Translations under genes and position numbers: made by a program
The notes under the pieces: generated by a model
Database searches by the model: none
What the model saw: the letters and a program-made list of their open reading frames with translations, nothing else
Told to the model about the DNA's origin: nothing
In this document: one piece after another, positions 43,628 to 52,009 of the stretch
How positions within the stretch are numbered: the first letter of the stretch is position 1
How the letters are laid out: each line of letters opens with the position of its first letter
From: DATAGF01 sp963813355
GTDB lineage: Bacteria; Actinomycetota; Thermoleophilia; Miltoncostaeales; Miltoncostaeaceae
Length of the DNA: 55,771 nt
Assembly: GCA_963813355.1 (NCBI GenBank)
Contig: CAWEYS010000024.1
Span: forward strand, 1 to 55,771
Reading direction: 5' to 3'

Positions 43628-45835
43628 ATGGCGAAGGACCTCGCAGACCTCGGCCTCGCGCTCGAGTCGGCCGATCCCGAGCTCGAGCAGCTCATCGGGG
43701 AGGTGGCCGAGCACCACCCGGACGTCGACCGGGAGGCGGTCCGGCGCGCCTACGCGTTCGCCGAGGACCGCCACCGCGCGCAGGTGCGCATCTCGGGCGA
43801 GCCCTTCATCACCCACCCGCTGGGGTGCGCGCGCATCTGCGCCGGCCTCGGCCTCGACGGCACGGCGGTGGCCGCCGCCCTGCTCCACGACACGGTCGAG
43901 GACACGAGCGCCAGCCTCGACGACATCGAGCGCCTCTTCGGCGACGAGGTCGCGTCCCTGGTCAACGGCGTCACCAAGCTGTCGAAGATCCACTTCGACA
44001 GCTCCGAGGAGCACCAGGCCGAGAACTACCGCAAGCTGATCGTCTCCATGTCGAGCGACATCCGCGTGCTCGTGATCAAGCTCGCGGACCGGCTGCACAA
44101 CATGCGCACGCTGGCCTACATGACCAAGCCGAAGCAGATCCAGAAGGCCAAGGAGACGCTCGAGATCTACGCGCCGCTGGCGCACCGGCTGGGGATCAAC
44201 TCGCTCAAGTGGGAGCTCGAGGACCTGGCGTTCGCCACCCTCCACCCGCGCCGCTACCGCGAGATCCAGCAGATGGTCAACCAGCGCCGGCCCGATCGCG
44301 AGGCGTTCATCGAGGAGGCCGGGCGCATCCTCAGCAGCGAGCTCGAGGCCGTCGGCATCACCGGCGTCGAGATCACCGGGCGGGCGAAGCACTTCTACTC
44401 GATCTACGAGAAGATGACCCGCAAGGGCAAGGAGTTCAACGAGATCTACGACCTCACCGCGATGCGCGTGATGGTCAACTCGGTGAAGGACTGCTACGGG
44501 GCGGTGGGCATCATCCACTCGCTCTGGAAGCCGCTGCCCGGGCGCTTCAAGGACCTGATCGCCATGCCCAAGCCCAACATGTACCAGAGCCTCCACACCA
44601 CGGTGCTCGGGCCCGAGGGCAAGCCGCTCGAGATCCAGATCCGCACCTACGCGATGCACCAGACGGCCGAGTTCGGGGTGGCGGCCCACTGGCTCTACAA
44701 GGAGGGCAAGGGCGACCGGCCGGCCTGGGTGTCGCGCATGATGGACTGGCAGAGCGAGACGCGCGACCCCGCCGAGTTCCTCGAGGGCCTGCGGTCCGAT
44801 CTCTACTCGGACGAGGTCTACGTGTTCACGCCCAAGGGCGAGGTGCGCGACCTCCCCGCGGGGGCGACGCCGCTCGACTTCGCCTACGACGTCCACACCG
44901 ACGTCGGCCACCGCTGCGTGGGCGCGAAGATCAACGGCCGCATCGTGCCCCTGACCTACACGCTCCAGTCCGGGGACTTCGTCGAGATCCTGACCTCGAA
45001 GGCGCCGCGCGCGCCCTCGCGCGACTGGCTCAACCTGGTCAAGACCACCAAGGCCCGCTCCAAGATCAGCCAGTTCTTCCGGCGCGAGCGGCGCGAGGAC
45101 GCCGAGCACCAGGGCCGCGAGGCGCTCCAGGAGAGCCTGCGCAAGGCGGGGCTCCCCAGCCAGCGCGTGGCGGGCTCCCCGCTGCTGCTGGAGGTCATCC
45201 AGGAGATGGGCTTCCGCAAGGCCGACGAGTTCTACATCTCCCTCGGCCTCGGCAAGACCTCGGTGCAGGTCGTCGTCAACAAGATCCTGCACCGCCTGAA
45301 GGCCGGCCAGGCGGTGGCCGACGAGGCGGCCCCCCCGGGGGTCGCGCCCCGCGGGCGGCGCCCCCACACGGCCACGGCCTCCAGCGACCTCGGCATCGAG
45401 GTCGACGGCCTCGCCGACGTGCTCGTGCGCCTCGCCAAGTGCTGCAAGCCGGTGCCGGGCGACCCGATCCTCGGCTACATCTCCCTCGGGCGCGGGATCA
45501 CCATCCACCGCGAGGACTGCCCCAACGCCAAGGCGCTCCAGCGCAACCCGGAGCGCTTCACGCCGGTCAGCTGGGGCGGGGCCAACCAGCAGTCCTTCCG
45601 GGTCGAGATCGCGGTGGACGCCTGGGACCGCCCGCGGCTGCTCGAGGACCTGTCGCGGGCGTTCTCCGAGAACGGGGTGAACATCATCTCCGCGCACTGC
45701 GCGATGGAGGACCACATGGTCCACGACCGCTTCACGGTCGACGTGGGCGACGTGGACACCCTGAAGGCCGCCGTCAACGGCCTCCGCAACGTGGAGTCGG
45801 TCTTCGACGCCTACCGCGTGACGCCCGGCTCCTGA
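43628..45835 (+). CDS. relA: bifunctional (p)ppGpp synthetase/hydrolase
   Basis: 735 residues from ATG 43628, which fits the TATCCT box; ATG 43625 adds one. HD hydrolase domain: ITHPLGCARI, LLHDTVEDTSASL with the metal-binding HD, VNGVTKLSKI. Synthetase domain: RVMVNSVKDCYGAVGIIHSL and MPKPNMYQSLHTTVLG. TGS domain: VYVFTPKGEVRDLP. A conserved-Cys region (RLAKCCKPVPGDPILG) and a C-terminal ACT domain follow. It makes and degrades the starvation alarmone. Confidence 0.95.
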   Translation: MAKDLADLGLALESADPELEQLIGEVAEHHPDVDREAVRRAYAFAEDRHRAQVRISGEPFITHPLGCARICAGLGLDGTAVAAALLHDTVEDTSASLDDIERLFGDEVASLVNGVTKLSKIHFDSSEEHQAENYRKLIVSMSSDIRVLVIKLADRLHNMRTLAYMTKPKQIQKAKETLEIYAPLAHRLGINSLKWELEDLAFATLHPRRYREIQQMVNQRRPDREAFIEEAGRILSSELEAVGITGVEITGRAKHFYSIYEKMTRKGKEFNEIYDLTAMRVMVNSVKDCYGAVGIIHSLWKPLPGRFKDLIAMPKPNMYQSLHTTVLGPEGKPLEIQIRTYAMHQTAEFGVAAHWLYKEGKGDRPAWVSRMMDWQSETRDPAEFLEGLRSDLYSDEVYVFTPKGEVRDLPAGATPLDFAYDVHTDVGHRCVGAKINGRIVPLTYTLQSGDFVEILTSKAPRAPSRDWLNLVKTTKARSKISQFFRRERREDAEHQGREALQESLRKAGLPSQRVAGSPLLLEVIQEMGFRKADEFYISLGLGKTSVQVVVNKILHRLKAGQAVADEAAPPGVAPRGRRPHTATASSDLGIEVDGLADVLVRLAKCCKPVPGDPILGYISLGRGITIHREDCPNAKALQRNPERFTPVSWGGANQQSFRVEIAVDAWDRPRLLEDLSRAFSENGVNIISAHCAMEDHMVHDRFTVDVGDVDTLKAAVNGLRNVESVFDAYRVTPGS

Positions 45836-45870
45836 CGCCTGGCATCGCGGGTGGCGACCGGGCCACCTGG

Positions 45871-45876
45871 TACCCT
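45871..45876 (+). promoter_or_regulatory. -10 box for gene 45885
   Basis: TACCCT with an 8-nt spacer to GTG 45885. Confidence 0.4.
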
Positions 45877-45884
45877 GGCGCCCC

Positions 45885-46634
45885 GTGGAATGGCTCGATC
45901 TCGTGGTCCCGACGGTGGCCATCCTGGCGGCGTTCGCCGCGATCGGCCTCGTCATCACGGCGATCCGGCAGGGCCGCGCCATCCGCCGGCTGGAGGAGCG
46001 CCTGGCGCGCACCGGGGACGCCGCGGTCGACGCGCCCCTGCAGCGCATCGCCGACCTCCAGGCCCGCCACGCGACCTCGTCGGGGCGGTCGCCGGACATC
46101 CAGCGCCAGCTCCGCATGGGCGCGGTCGTGGGCGTCTCCGCCCTGATCCTCGTCGCCGCCGCCGGGGGCATCTGGTACCTGTTCATCCGTGATGACGGGG
46201 GCTCGGCATCGGCCGAGACCGGCCAGCCCGCGGCCACTCAGCAGACCCAGACCGCGCCCGCGGCGCCGCCCCCCGACCAGGCGGCGGTGCCCGACGAGGT
46301 CCCGCAGGTTGACAAGAGCTCCCACACGGTGGCCGTCTTCAACGCGAGCGGCATCGACGGGGTCGCCGGCGACATCGTCGCCCCCGCGCTCGAGAACGAG
46401 GGCTACCAGGTCCCGCTGGTCGCGAACCCTCCCGACGGCGACACGGACCGGCAGAAGTCCGTGGTGATGTACGCGCAGGGCCAGCGCAAGGCCGCTCAGA
46501 ACGTGGCCAAGGACCTCGGCATCACGCGGGCCCCGCCCCTGGACGGGTACACCGACGACCAGGTGGGCGACGCCGACGTCATCGTCCTGGTGGGCCTGGA
46601 CATCGCCAACGGGGGCATCGCCGCCACCCCCTGA
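45885..46634 (+). CDS. membrane protein with LytR C-terminal domain
   Basis: 249 residues. Two membrane helices (VVPTVAILAAFAAIGLVITA near 7 and VVGVSALILVAAAGGIWYLF near 82), with a basic/helical segment between them. A Pro/Gln/Ala linker follows. From about residue 145 comes the LytR_C domain (TVAVFNASGIDGVAGDIVAP; GQRKAAQNVAKDLGI). Such domains occur at the end of cell-wall LytR-CpsA-Psr ligases or alone; the ligase domain is absent here. Confidence 0.8.
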   Translation: MEWLDLVVPTVAILAAFAAIGLVITAIRQGRAIRRLEERLARTGDAAVDAPLQRIADLQARHATSSGRSPDIQRQLRMGAVVGVSALILVAAAGGIWYLFIRDDGGSASAETGQPAATQQTQTAPAAPPPDQAAVPDEVPQVDKSSHTVAVFNASGIDGVAGDIVAPALENEGYQVPLVANPPDGDTDRQKSVVMYAQGQRKAAQNVAKDLGITRAPPLDGYTDDQVGDADVIVLVGLDIANGGIAATP

Positions 46635-46710
46635 GCGGTTTTCCCAGGTCCGAGCGGCCGCCGCCGCTTGTCGGCCCGGCGGGAGCGGGGTACGCTCCGG
46701 CTCCGCAAGA

Positions 46711-46728
46711 TCGTGCCGATCGGCACGA
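46711..46728. promoter_or_regulatory. 18-bp perfect palindrome before zinc-ribbon gene
   Basis: TCGTGCCGATCGGCACGA is its own reverse complement. It lies between a possible -10 box (TACGCT, 46691) and the ribosome site GGAAGGAGG (46730). It may be a repressor site or an RNA hairpin (7-bp stem, GATC loop). Confidence 0.5.
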
Positions 46729-46745
46729 ATGGAAGGAGGCCACCG

Positions 46746-47057
46746 ATGGCCGTGTACCCGGCGACCGCCGCCGGGCGTGCCCGGGCCGACGTGCATCGCC
46801 TCAGGCTCTCTCGGCACCAGGTGTACGCGTGCCGGTCCTGCCGGGGCGCCGTTCGCGTGACCAGCGCCCACTACCTCCCCGAGGACTGCCCCGAGTGCGG
46901 GGCGTCAACCTGGGGGGACGACCTGCGCTGCCTCAGCCGGGTGGGCTGCGACGCCGTGCGCCGCCCGGGGATCCGGGGCCGCGCCCACTGCCACGCATGT
47001 GGGAGCAGCGTTTGGACGCTGGTGAGCGCCGGCCCGGCGGCGCGGCTCGCGAGCTGA
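46746..47057 (+). CDS. small zinc-ribbon protein
   Basis: 103 residues with three Cys pairs: YACRSCRGAV, EDCPECGAS and HCHACGSSV, plus two single Cys (RCLSRVGCD). These would form one or two zinc ribbons. The rest is basic (RARADVHRLRLSRHQ), which is compatible with nucleic-acid binding. No named family. ATG 46746 has GGAAGGAGG upstream and the palindrome just before that. Confidence 0.62.
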   Translation: MAVYPATAAGRARADVHRLRLSRHQVYACRSCRGAVRVTSAHYLPEDCPECGASTWGDDLRCLSRVGCDAVRRPGIRGRAHCHACGSSVWTLVSAGPAARLAS

Positions 47058-47069
47058 GCTGAGCCGCCG

Positions 47070-48602
47070 TCAGGCGGGGGGCGCGCCGTGCCCCCCGCCG
47101 CCCGGCGTCTCGACGCCGAGCACGTCGCCCGCGACCAGCCGCCCGCGCCACTTGGAGGGCAGCTCCTCGCCGTTGAGGGTCGTGCGCCCGGGCGCGCCGT
47201 CGCGGCCGCCGAGGCGTCCGGACGGCCCGCGCCGGCGCCGCTCGGCGATGACCGAGGCCTCGCAGTCGGCGAGGGCGCGCAGACGGCGCTCGACGCCGTC
47301 GCCGCCGCGGTGGGCCCCGGCGCCGCCCGAGCCGCGTCGCAGCCGGTAGGCCTCGACCCGGAGCGGGTAGGCCGTCTCGAGCGCCTCGACGGGGGTGTTG
47401 AGCGTGTTGCTCATGGCGACGTGCACGCCCGACGGGCCGTCGGCGCCGGAGGACGCCCCCTGCCCGCCCCCGATCGTCTCGTAGTAGGTGAAGCCCGGGC
47501 CCCCGACCGTGACGTTGTTCATGGTCCCCTGGCCCTGGGCGGGCACGTCGACCGCGCCCCCGAGCGCCGACATGACGGCGTCGACGATCCGGCTGGACGT
47601 CTCGACGTTGCCCCCCGCCACCGCGGCGGGCGGCAGCGCGGCCACCAGGCAGCCGGCGGGCGCGATGACCTCGACGGGGGCGAAGGCCCCGGCGGAGGCG
47701 GGGATGTCCGGGTCGGTCAGGGCGCGGACCACGAAGTAGACGGCCGAGCGCGTGACGGCCGGAGGGCAGTTGCAGTTGCCCGGCCCGGCGGGGTCGCTGC
47801 CCGTGAAGTCGACCGTCATGCGGTCGCCCGCGATCGTCACCGCCACCCGGATCCAGAGGTCGCTCTCGGTCACGCCGTCGCCCTCCAGGGCCTCGGCCGC
47901 CTCGTAGCGGCCGTCCGGCATGGCGGCGATGGCCGCCCGGGTGCGGCGCTCGGCGTAGTCCAGCAGCGCGCCGAAGGCCTCGCGCACCCGCCCGGCCCCG
48001 TGGCGGGCCGCGACCTCGGCCAGCCGGCGCTCGGCCAGGCGGTGGGCGGCGAGCTGGGCGCGGACGTCGCCCTCGCGCTCACCCGGCGTGCGCGTGTTGG
48101 CGAGGATGATGTCGATGATGTCGGGCACGGGCGCGCCGCCGGCGGCCACGCGGACGGGCGGGATGACGAGCCCCTCCTGCAGGAGCTCGCGCGAGCCGGC
48201 GGGCATGCTGCCGGGCGCCATGCCGCCGACGTCGGCGTGGTGGGCGCGCGTCACCGCGTAGGCGGCGACCGCGCCGTCGAGGGCCACGGCGGAGATCATC
48301 GTGAGGTCGGGGAGGTGGGTGCCCCCCCGATAGGGGTCGTTGACCAGCCAGACCTCACCCGGCGCCGCGCCCCGCGCGCGCGCCGCGTTGACCGCCTCCG
48401 GCATCGCCCCCAGGTGCACCGGGATCGAGGCCGACTGCACGACCATCCGGCCGTCGCCGTCGAAGATCGCGGTGCTGCAGTCCCGCCGCTCCTTGATGTT
48501 GGGGCTGAACGCGCTGCGGATCAGCGCCGCCTCCATCTCCTCGGCCACCGCCCGCAGGGCGTTGGCCATCACCTGGAGGGTCACCGGGTCCATGGCCGTC
48601 AT
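47070..48602 (-). CDS. hyuB: hydantoinase/oxoprolinase subunit B
   Basis: 510 residues. Family motifs: LRAVAEEMEAALIRSAFSPN, IKERRDCSTAIFD, GDVWL-like VWLVNDPYRGGTHLPD, DFTGSDPAGPGNCNCPPA, QGTMNNVTVGG and GGQGASSGADG. Subunit B of N-methylhydantoinase / 5-oxoprolinase / acetone-carboxylase-type ATP-dependent enzymes. Start ATG 48602 overlaps the hyuA stop (ATGA). Substrate not decidable. It converges with the zinc-ribbon gene 12 bp away. Confidence 0.92.
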   Translation of the reverse strand: MTAMDPVTLQVMANALRAVAEEMEAALIRSAFSPNIKERRDCSTAIFDGDGRMVVQSASIPVHLGAMPEAVNAARARGAAPGEVWLVNDPYRGGTHLPDLTMISAVALDGAVAAYAVTRAHHADVGGMAPGSMPAGSRELLQEGLVIPPVRVAAGGAPVPDIIDIILANTRTPGEREGDVRAQLAAHRLAERRLAEVAARHGAGRVREAFGALLDYAERRTRAAIAAMPDGRYEAAEALEGDGVTESDLWIRVAVTIAGDRMTVDFTGSDPAGPGNCNCPPAVTRSAVYFVVRALTDPDIPASAGAFAPVEVIAPAGCLVAALPPAAVAGGNVETSSRIVDAVMSALGGAVDVPAQGQGTMNNVTVGGPGFTYYETIGGGQGASSGADGPSGVHVAMSNTLNTPVEALETAYPLRVEAYRLRRGSGGAGAHRGGDGVERRLRALADCEASVIAERRRRGPSGRLGGRDGAPGRTTLNGEELPSKWRGRLVAGDVLGVETPGGGGHGAPPA

Positions 48603-50569
48603 TCGCCCTCCTCGCGCTCGGCCGCTCTCGGCGGCGCCCGGCGCTCGTCGGGCCCCCGCTCCAGGACCAGCCCGCCGATCGGGTCGCTCCGCGCCGTCCA
48701 GCCCCCGGCCACCCAGCAGGTCGCGCCGTCCATCGCGATCACCGCCGGCCCCTCGACCGCCGGCCCGAGCTCGTCCTCGGGAAGCTCGGGGTCCGTCCCG
48801 GGCCGCTCGGCCGCGAGGCGCAGGGAGACGGCCTCCACCGGGCGGCTCGGCTCGGCGTCGCCGTAGCGGGCCGCGTGGGCGGCGTGGAACGTCGCGGCGA
48901 GCTCGGCCTCCGGTGCCTCCGGGTCCCACTCCACGGTGAGCGAGTGGCTCTGGCCGGCGTAGCGGCAGTCGGCCCCCGCGCGCTGCGGCGCCCCCGGGAG
49001 CTCCCGCGCCGCCCGCTCGGCGAGGGGGGCGAGGAGCCCGGCCAGGTCGTCGCCGGCGTCGACGCGGGCGAGCACCGTCTGGACGTAGTCGCGGCGCTCG
49101 CCGGCCATCACGAGCCCGAGCGCCGCGAGCACGCCCGCCGCGGGGGGCGCGACCACCCGCCGCACGCCCAGCTCGTCGGCGACGGCGCACGCGTGCAGCG
49201 GCCCCGCGCCGCCGAATGCGATCAGCGCCGCCTCGCGCGGGTCCTCGCCGCGCTCCACGCTCACGAGCCGCAGCGCCCGGACCATCTCCTGCACCGCCAC
49301 CGCGAGGATGCCCTCGGCGCAGTCCTCCAGGCCCATGCCGAGCTCCCCGGCCAGGTCCCCCACGGCCGCGCCCGCGGCCGCGGGGTCGAGGCGGATGGAG
49401 CCGCCGAGCGGCGTCTCGGCCGGCAGCCGACGGAGCACGACGTTGGCGTCGGTGACGGTCGGTTGGCTGCCGCCCATCCCGTAGGCGGCCGGGCCCGGGC
49501 GGGCGCCCGCCGAGTGGGGCCCCACCCGCAGCGCCCCGCCCGAGTCGGCCCAGGCGATGCTGCCGCCGCCCGCCGAGACGGTGGCCACGTCGAGCATCGG
49601 CAGGTGCAGCGGGTGACCCGCGATGACCGTCTCGCTGGTTCGGGCGGGAGCCCCGTCGCGGACGAGCGCGACGTCGCACGAGGTGCCGCCCATGTCGAAG
49701 GTGAGCGCCAGGGCGGACCCGTCGCGGGCGGCCAGCCGCGCGGCCCCGATGACGCCGCCGGCCGGCCCGCTCAGGACCGTCCAGGCGGCGTGCTCGGCCG
49801 AGGCCTCGATCGGCAGCACGCCGCCGCTCGACTGCATGATGGCCGGCGCCGGCAACCCGGCGTCGCGCGCGCGGTCGGCGAGGCGCGTCAGGTACGCGCG
49901 CAGCACGGGCGTCAGGTAGGCGTCGACCGCCGTCGTGGAGAGGCGCTCGTACTCGCGGATCTCGGGCAGCACGTCGCTCGACGCGCTCACGTGCACGCCG
50001 GGGAGGGCCTCGCGGAGCGCCGCCGCCACCGCGCGCTCGTGACCGGGGTGGGCGAACGAGAAGAGCAGGCCCACCGCCACCGCCTCGGCGCCGTCGGCGC
50101 GCACGCCCTCGACCGCGCGGGCCACCGAGGCCGGGTCGAGCGGGACCAGCACCCCCTCGGGGCCGCAGCGCTCGGCGACCTCGTGGCTGCGGTCGTGCGG
50201 GATCAGCGGGGGAGGGTGGTCGGCGTCGAGGCGGTAGAGGGAGGCGCGGGTCTGGCGCCGCAGCTCCAGCAGGTCGCCGAAGCCCTCGGTCGCGACGAGG
50301 GAGGTGCGGGCGCCCTTGCCCTCGAGCAGCGCGTTGGTCCCCACGGTCATCCCGTGGCCGAAGGCGCGGACGTCGGAGGGCTCGAGGCCGGCCTCCCCGA
50401 GGGCCGCCAGCACGGCGTCCACGACCGCCTCGCTCTGGTCGTCCGGGGTGGTCGGCACCTTGGCCGTCACCAGGCGCCCGCCCGCGACGACGACCGCGTC
50501 GGTGAAGGTGCCGCCGACGTCGACGCCGACCAGGGCGCCTTCGGGCGCTGACGAGGTCGCGCTTATCAT
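48599..50569 (-). CDS. hyuA: hydantoinase/oxoprolinase subunit A
   Basis: 656 residues. Actin-like ATPase fold: VGVDVGGTFTDAVVV at the start, FGHGMTVGTNALLEGKGA, IMQSSGG, LSGPAGGVIGAA, LTFDMGGTSCDVALV and FGGAGPLHACAVADELG. Works with subunit B in ATP-dependent opening of hydantoin or oxoproline rings. No racemase or transporter gene is nearby to show the substrate. ATG 50569 has a TAGAGT hexamer nine bases upstream. Confidence 0.93.
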   Translation of the reverse strand: MISATSSAPEGALVGVDVGGTFTDAVVVAGGRLVTAKVPTTPDDQSEAVVDAVLAALGEAGLEPSDVRAFGHGMTVGTNALLEGKGARTSLVATEGFGDLLELRRQTRASLYRLDADHPPPLIPHDRSHEVAERCGPEGVLVPLDPASVARAVEGVRADGAEAVAVGLLFSFAHPGHERAVAAALREALPGVHVSASSDVLPEIREYERLSTTAVDAYLTPVLRAYLTRLADRARDAGLPAPAIMQSSGGVLPIEASAEHAAWTVLSGPAGGVIGAARLAARDGSALALTFDMGGTSCDVALVRDGAPARTSETVIAGHPLHLPMLDVATVSAGGGSIAWADSGGALRVGPHSAGARPGPAAYGMGGSQPTVTDANVVLRRLPAETPLGGSIRLDPAAAGAAVGDLAGELGMGLEDCAEGILAVAVQEMVRALRLVSVERGEDPREAALIAFGGAGPLHACAVADELGVRRVVAPPAAGVLAALGLVMAGERRDYVQTVLARVDAGDDLAGLLAPLAERAARELPGAPQRAGADCRYAGQSHSLTVEWDPEAPEAELAATFHAAHAARYGDAEPSRPVEAVSLRLAAERPGTDPELPEDELGPAVEGPAVIAMDGATCWVAGGWTARSDPIGGLVLERGPDERRAPPRAAEREEGE

Positions 50570-50601
50570 CGGCGCCGCACTCTAGTCCCACCGGAGGCCC
50601 C

Positions 50602-51681
50602 ATCCGCCGTCACGCCATCGTCCTCGCCGCCGCGCTCGCGGCCCTCGCCCTGCCCGCCGCGGGCGCGGCGGGCCAACCCGCGCTCGCGGGGCCGCCCGGC
50701 GCGCTGCTGCTCGCCGCGCCGGCCGAGCTCTCGCCCGGGCCCCCGAACGGCGACCTCGCCCAGGGCCTCGCCGGCTGGACCGTCCTGGGACGCGAGGCCC
50801 CGGAGCCGCTGGGCCGCGGCGTGCGCCTCCGGGCCAACGTCACCCTCGTGTCGCCGCCCCTCGCCGTCCCGGCCGGGGCCCAGACCCTCGCGATCACCGC
50901 CCGGGCGCCGACCTCGGGCGCGCTCCTGGAGGTGCTGGCCCGGCCCGCCGAGGGCGGGGCCGACATCCCGCTCGGGACGCTCGAGCCCGGCTCTGCGCCG
51001 CTCCGCCTGCCGGTGGGGGTCGCGGCGGTCGCCGGGCGCGCCGTGAGCATCGTGCTCGACCCGACCCTCGCGCTCGGGACGACGCTCGACGTCCTCAGGG
51101 TCGGGCCGGTGACCGCGCCCCTCCCCGGCTGGACGGTGACGGCCGGCGCGCTCGACGTCGCGGGACCCCGTGGGCGGCGGGCGGTTCGGGCCGCGGACCC
51201 GCTGGAGCTCGCCTCGCCGGCGTTCCGTCCCGGCGCGGGCGCCCGGGCGCTGCTGGTGGCGGTGCGCGGCGACGGGGTGCTGCGGGCCTCCGCGGGCGGG
51301 CGGCGCGTGGCGGCGCAGGCGACGAGCGTCTGGCGCGACGTGGTCGTGCCGCTGCGCTCGCGGGGCCTCGCGACCCTGCGCCTGGACGCCCGGCCCGGCG
51401 GCGGGCGGCTCGAGCTCCGCGACCTCGGGCTCGTGCGCCGGACCACCCGGGCCGTCGCGCTGCGGGCCCGCCGGGCCGGCGGGCGCGTGCGCGTCCAGGC
51501 GCTGCTGGTGCCCGCGGGGGGGCGCCTGGACGCCGAGCTGCGCGACGCGCGCGGGCGCCGGATCGCGCGCGGCCGGTCCGACGCGGCGGGGCGCCTGCGG
51601 CTCCGCGGCGCGGGGTCCGGGAGGATCACGCTGGTCGTGGCCGGCGACCGCACCCGGATCGGCCTGCGCGCGCGGGTCTGA
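50602..51681 (+). CDS. secreted protein, apparent ATC start
   Basis: 359 residues. A good signal peptide reads RRHAIVLAAALAALALPAAG followed by AAGQP. The codon before it is ATC, four bases after GGAGG; no ATG, GTG or TTG is in frame nearby, and the next start (GTG 50821) would lose the signal. ATC is a rare but known start; a base error for ATG is also possible. The mature part is beta-rich with repeated LRL/VRAADPLEL strands and resembles carbohydrate-binding-type modules. Function unknown. Confidence 0.6.
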   Translation: MRRHAIVLAAALAALALPAAGAAGQPALAGPPGALLLAAPAELSPGPPNGDLAQGLAGWTVLGREAPEPLGRGVRLRANVTLVSPPLAVPAGAQTLAITARAPTSGALLEVLARPAEGGADIPLGTLEPGSAPLRLPVGVAAVAGRAVSIVLDPTLALGTTLDVLRVGPVTAPLPGWTVTAGALDVAGPRGRRAVRAADPLELASPAFRPGAGARALLVAVRGDGVLRASAGGRRVAAQATSVWRDVVVPLRSRGLATLRLDARPGGGRLELRDLGLVRRTTRAVALRARRAGGRVRVQALLVPAGGRLDAELRDARGRRIARGRSDAAGRLRLRGAGSGRITLVVAGDRTRIGLRARV

Positions 51682-51808
51682 GCCTGTATCCGGCGCCGGA
51701 TTCTGGCTGAGGCGGGTCGCCCCCGGCCCCGCCCCGGGGCGCCTATCGTTGGCCGACCGGATCCGAGAGCCCGGCGCCGCCGCGCGTCAGGGAGAGGAGG
51801 CTGCACCC

Positions 51809-52009
51809 ATGTCCGTCGCCAAGACCATCGAGCTGAGTGCGATCTCGCCGTCGAGCTTCGAGGACGCCATCCGCGAGGCCATCACGAAGTCGGGCGAGAG
51901 CCTGCGCAACATCCAGGGCGCCTGGGTGAAGGAGCAGAAGGTCGTCATCGAGAACGGCGAGATCGCCGGCTTCCAGGCCATGATCGCCCTGACCTTCGTC
52001 GTGGAGTAG
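51809..52009 (+). CDS. dodecin family flavin-binding protein
   Basis: 66 residues, full length for dodecin: VAKTIELSAISPSSFEDAI, the helix AITKSGESLRNIQGAWV with the flavin-stacking Trp, and the last strand FQAMIALTFVVE. Dodecins form twelve-subunit shells that store or buffer flavins. GAGAGGAGG lies before the ATG. It ends directly against the convergent SDR gene. Confidence 0.92.
   Translation: MSVAKTIELSAISPSSFEDAIREAITKSGESLRNIQGAWVKEQKVVIENGEIAGFQAMIALTFVVE

Noticed and set aside
47088..50551. Two long plus-strand open frames opposite hyuA and hyuB
   Set aside because: Composition is that of shadow frames (Arg, Gly, Ala, His) and the opposite strand encodes complete hydantoinase subunits.
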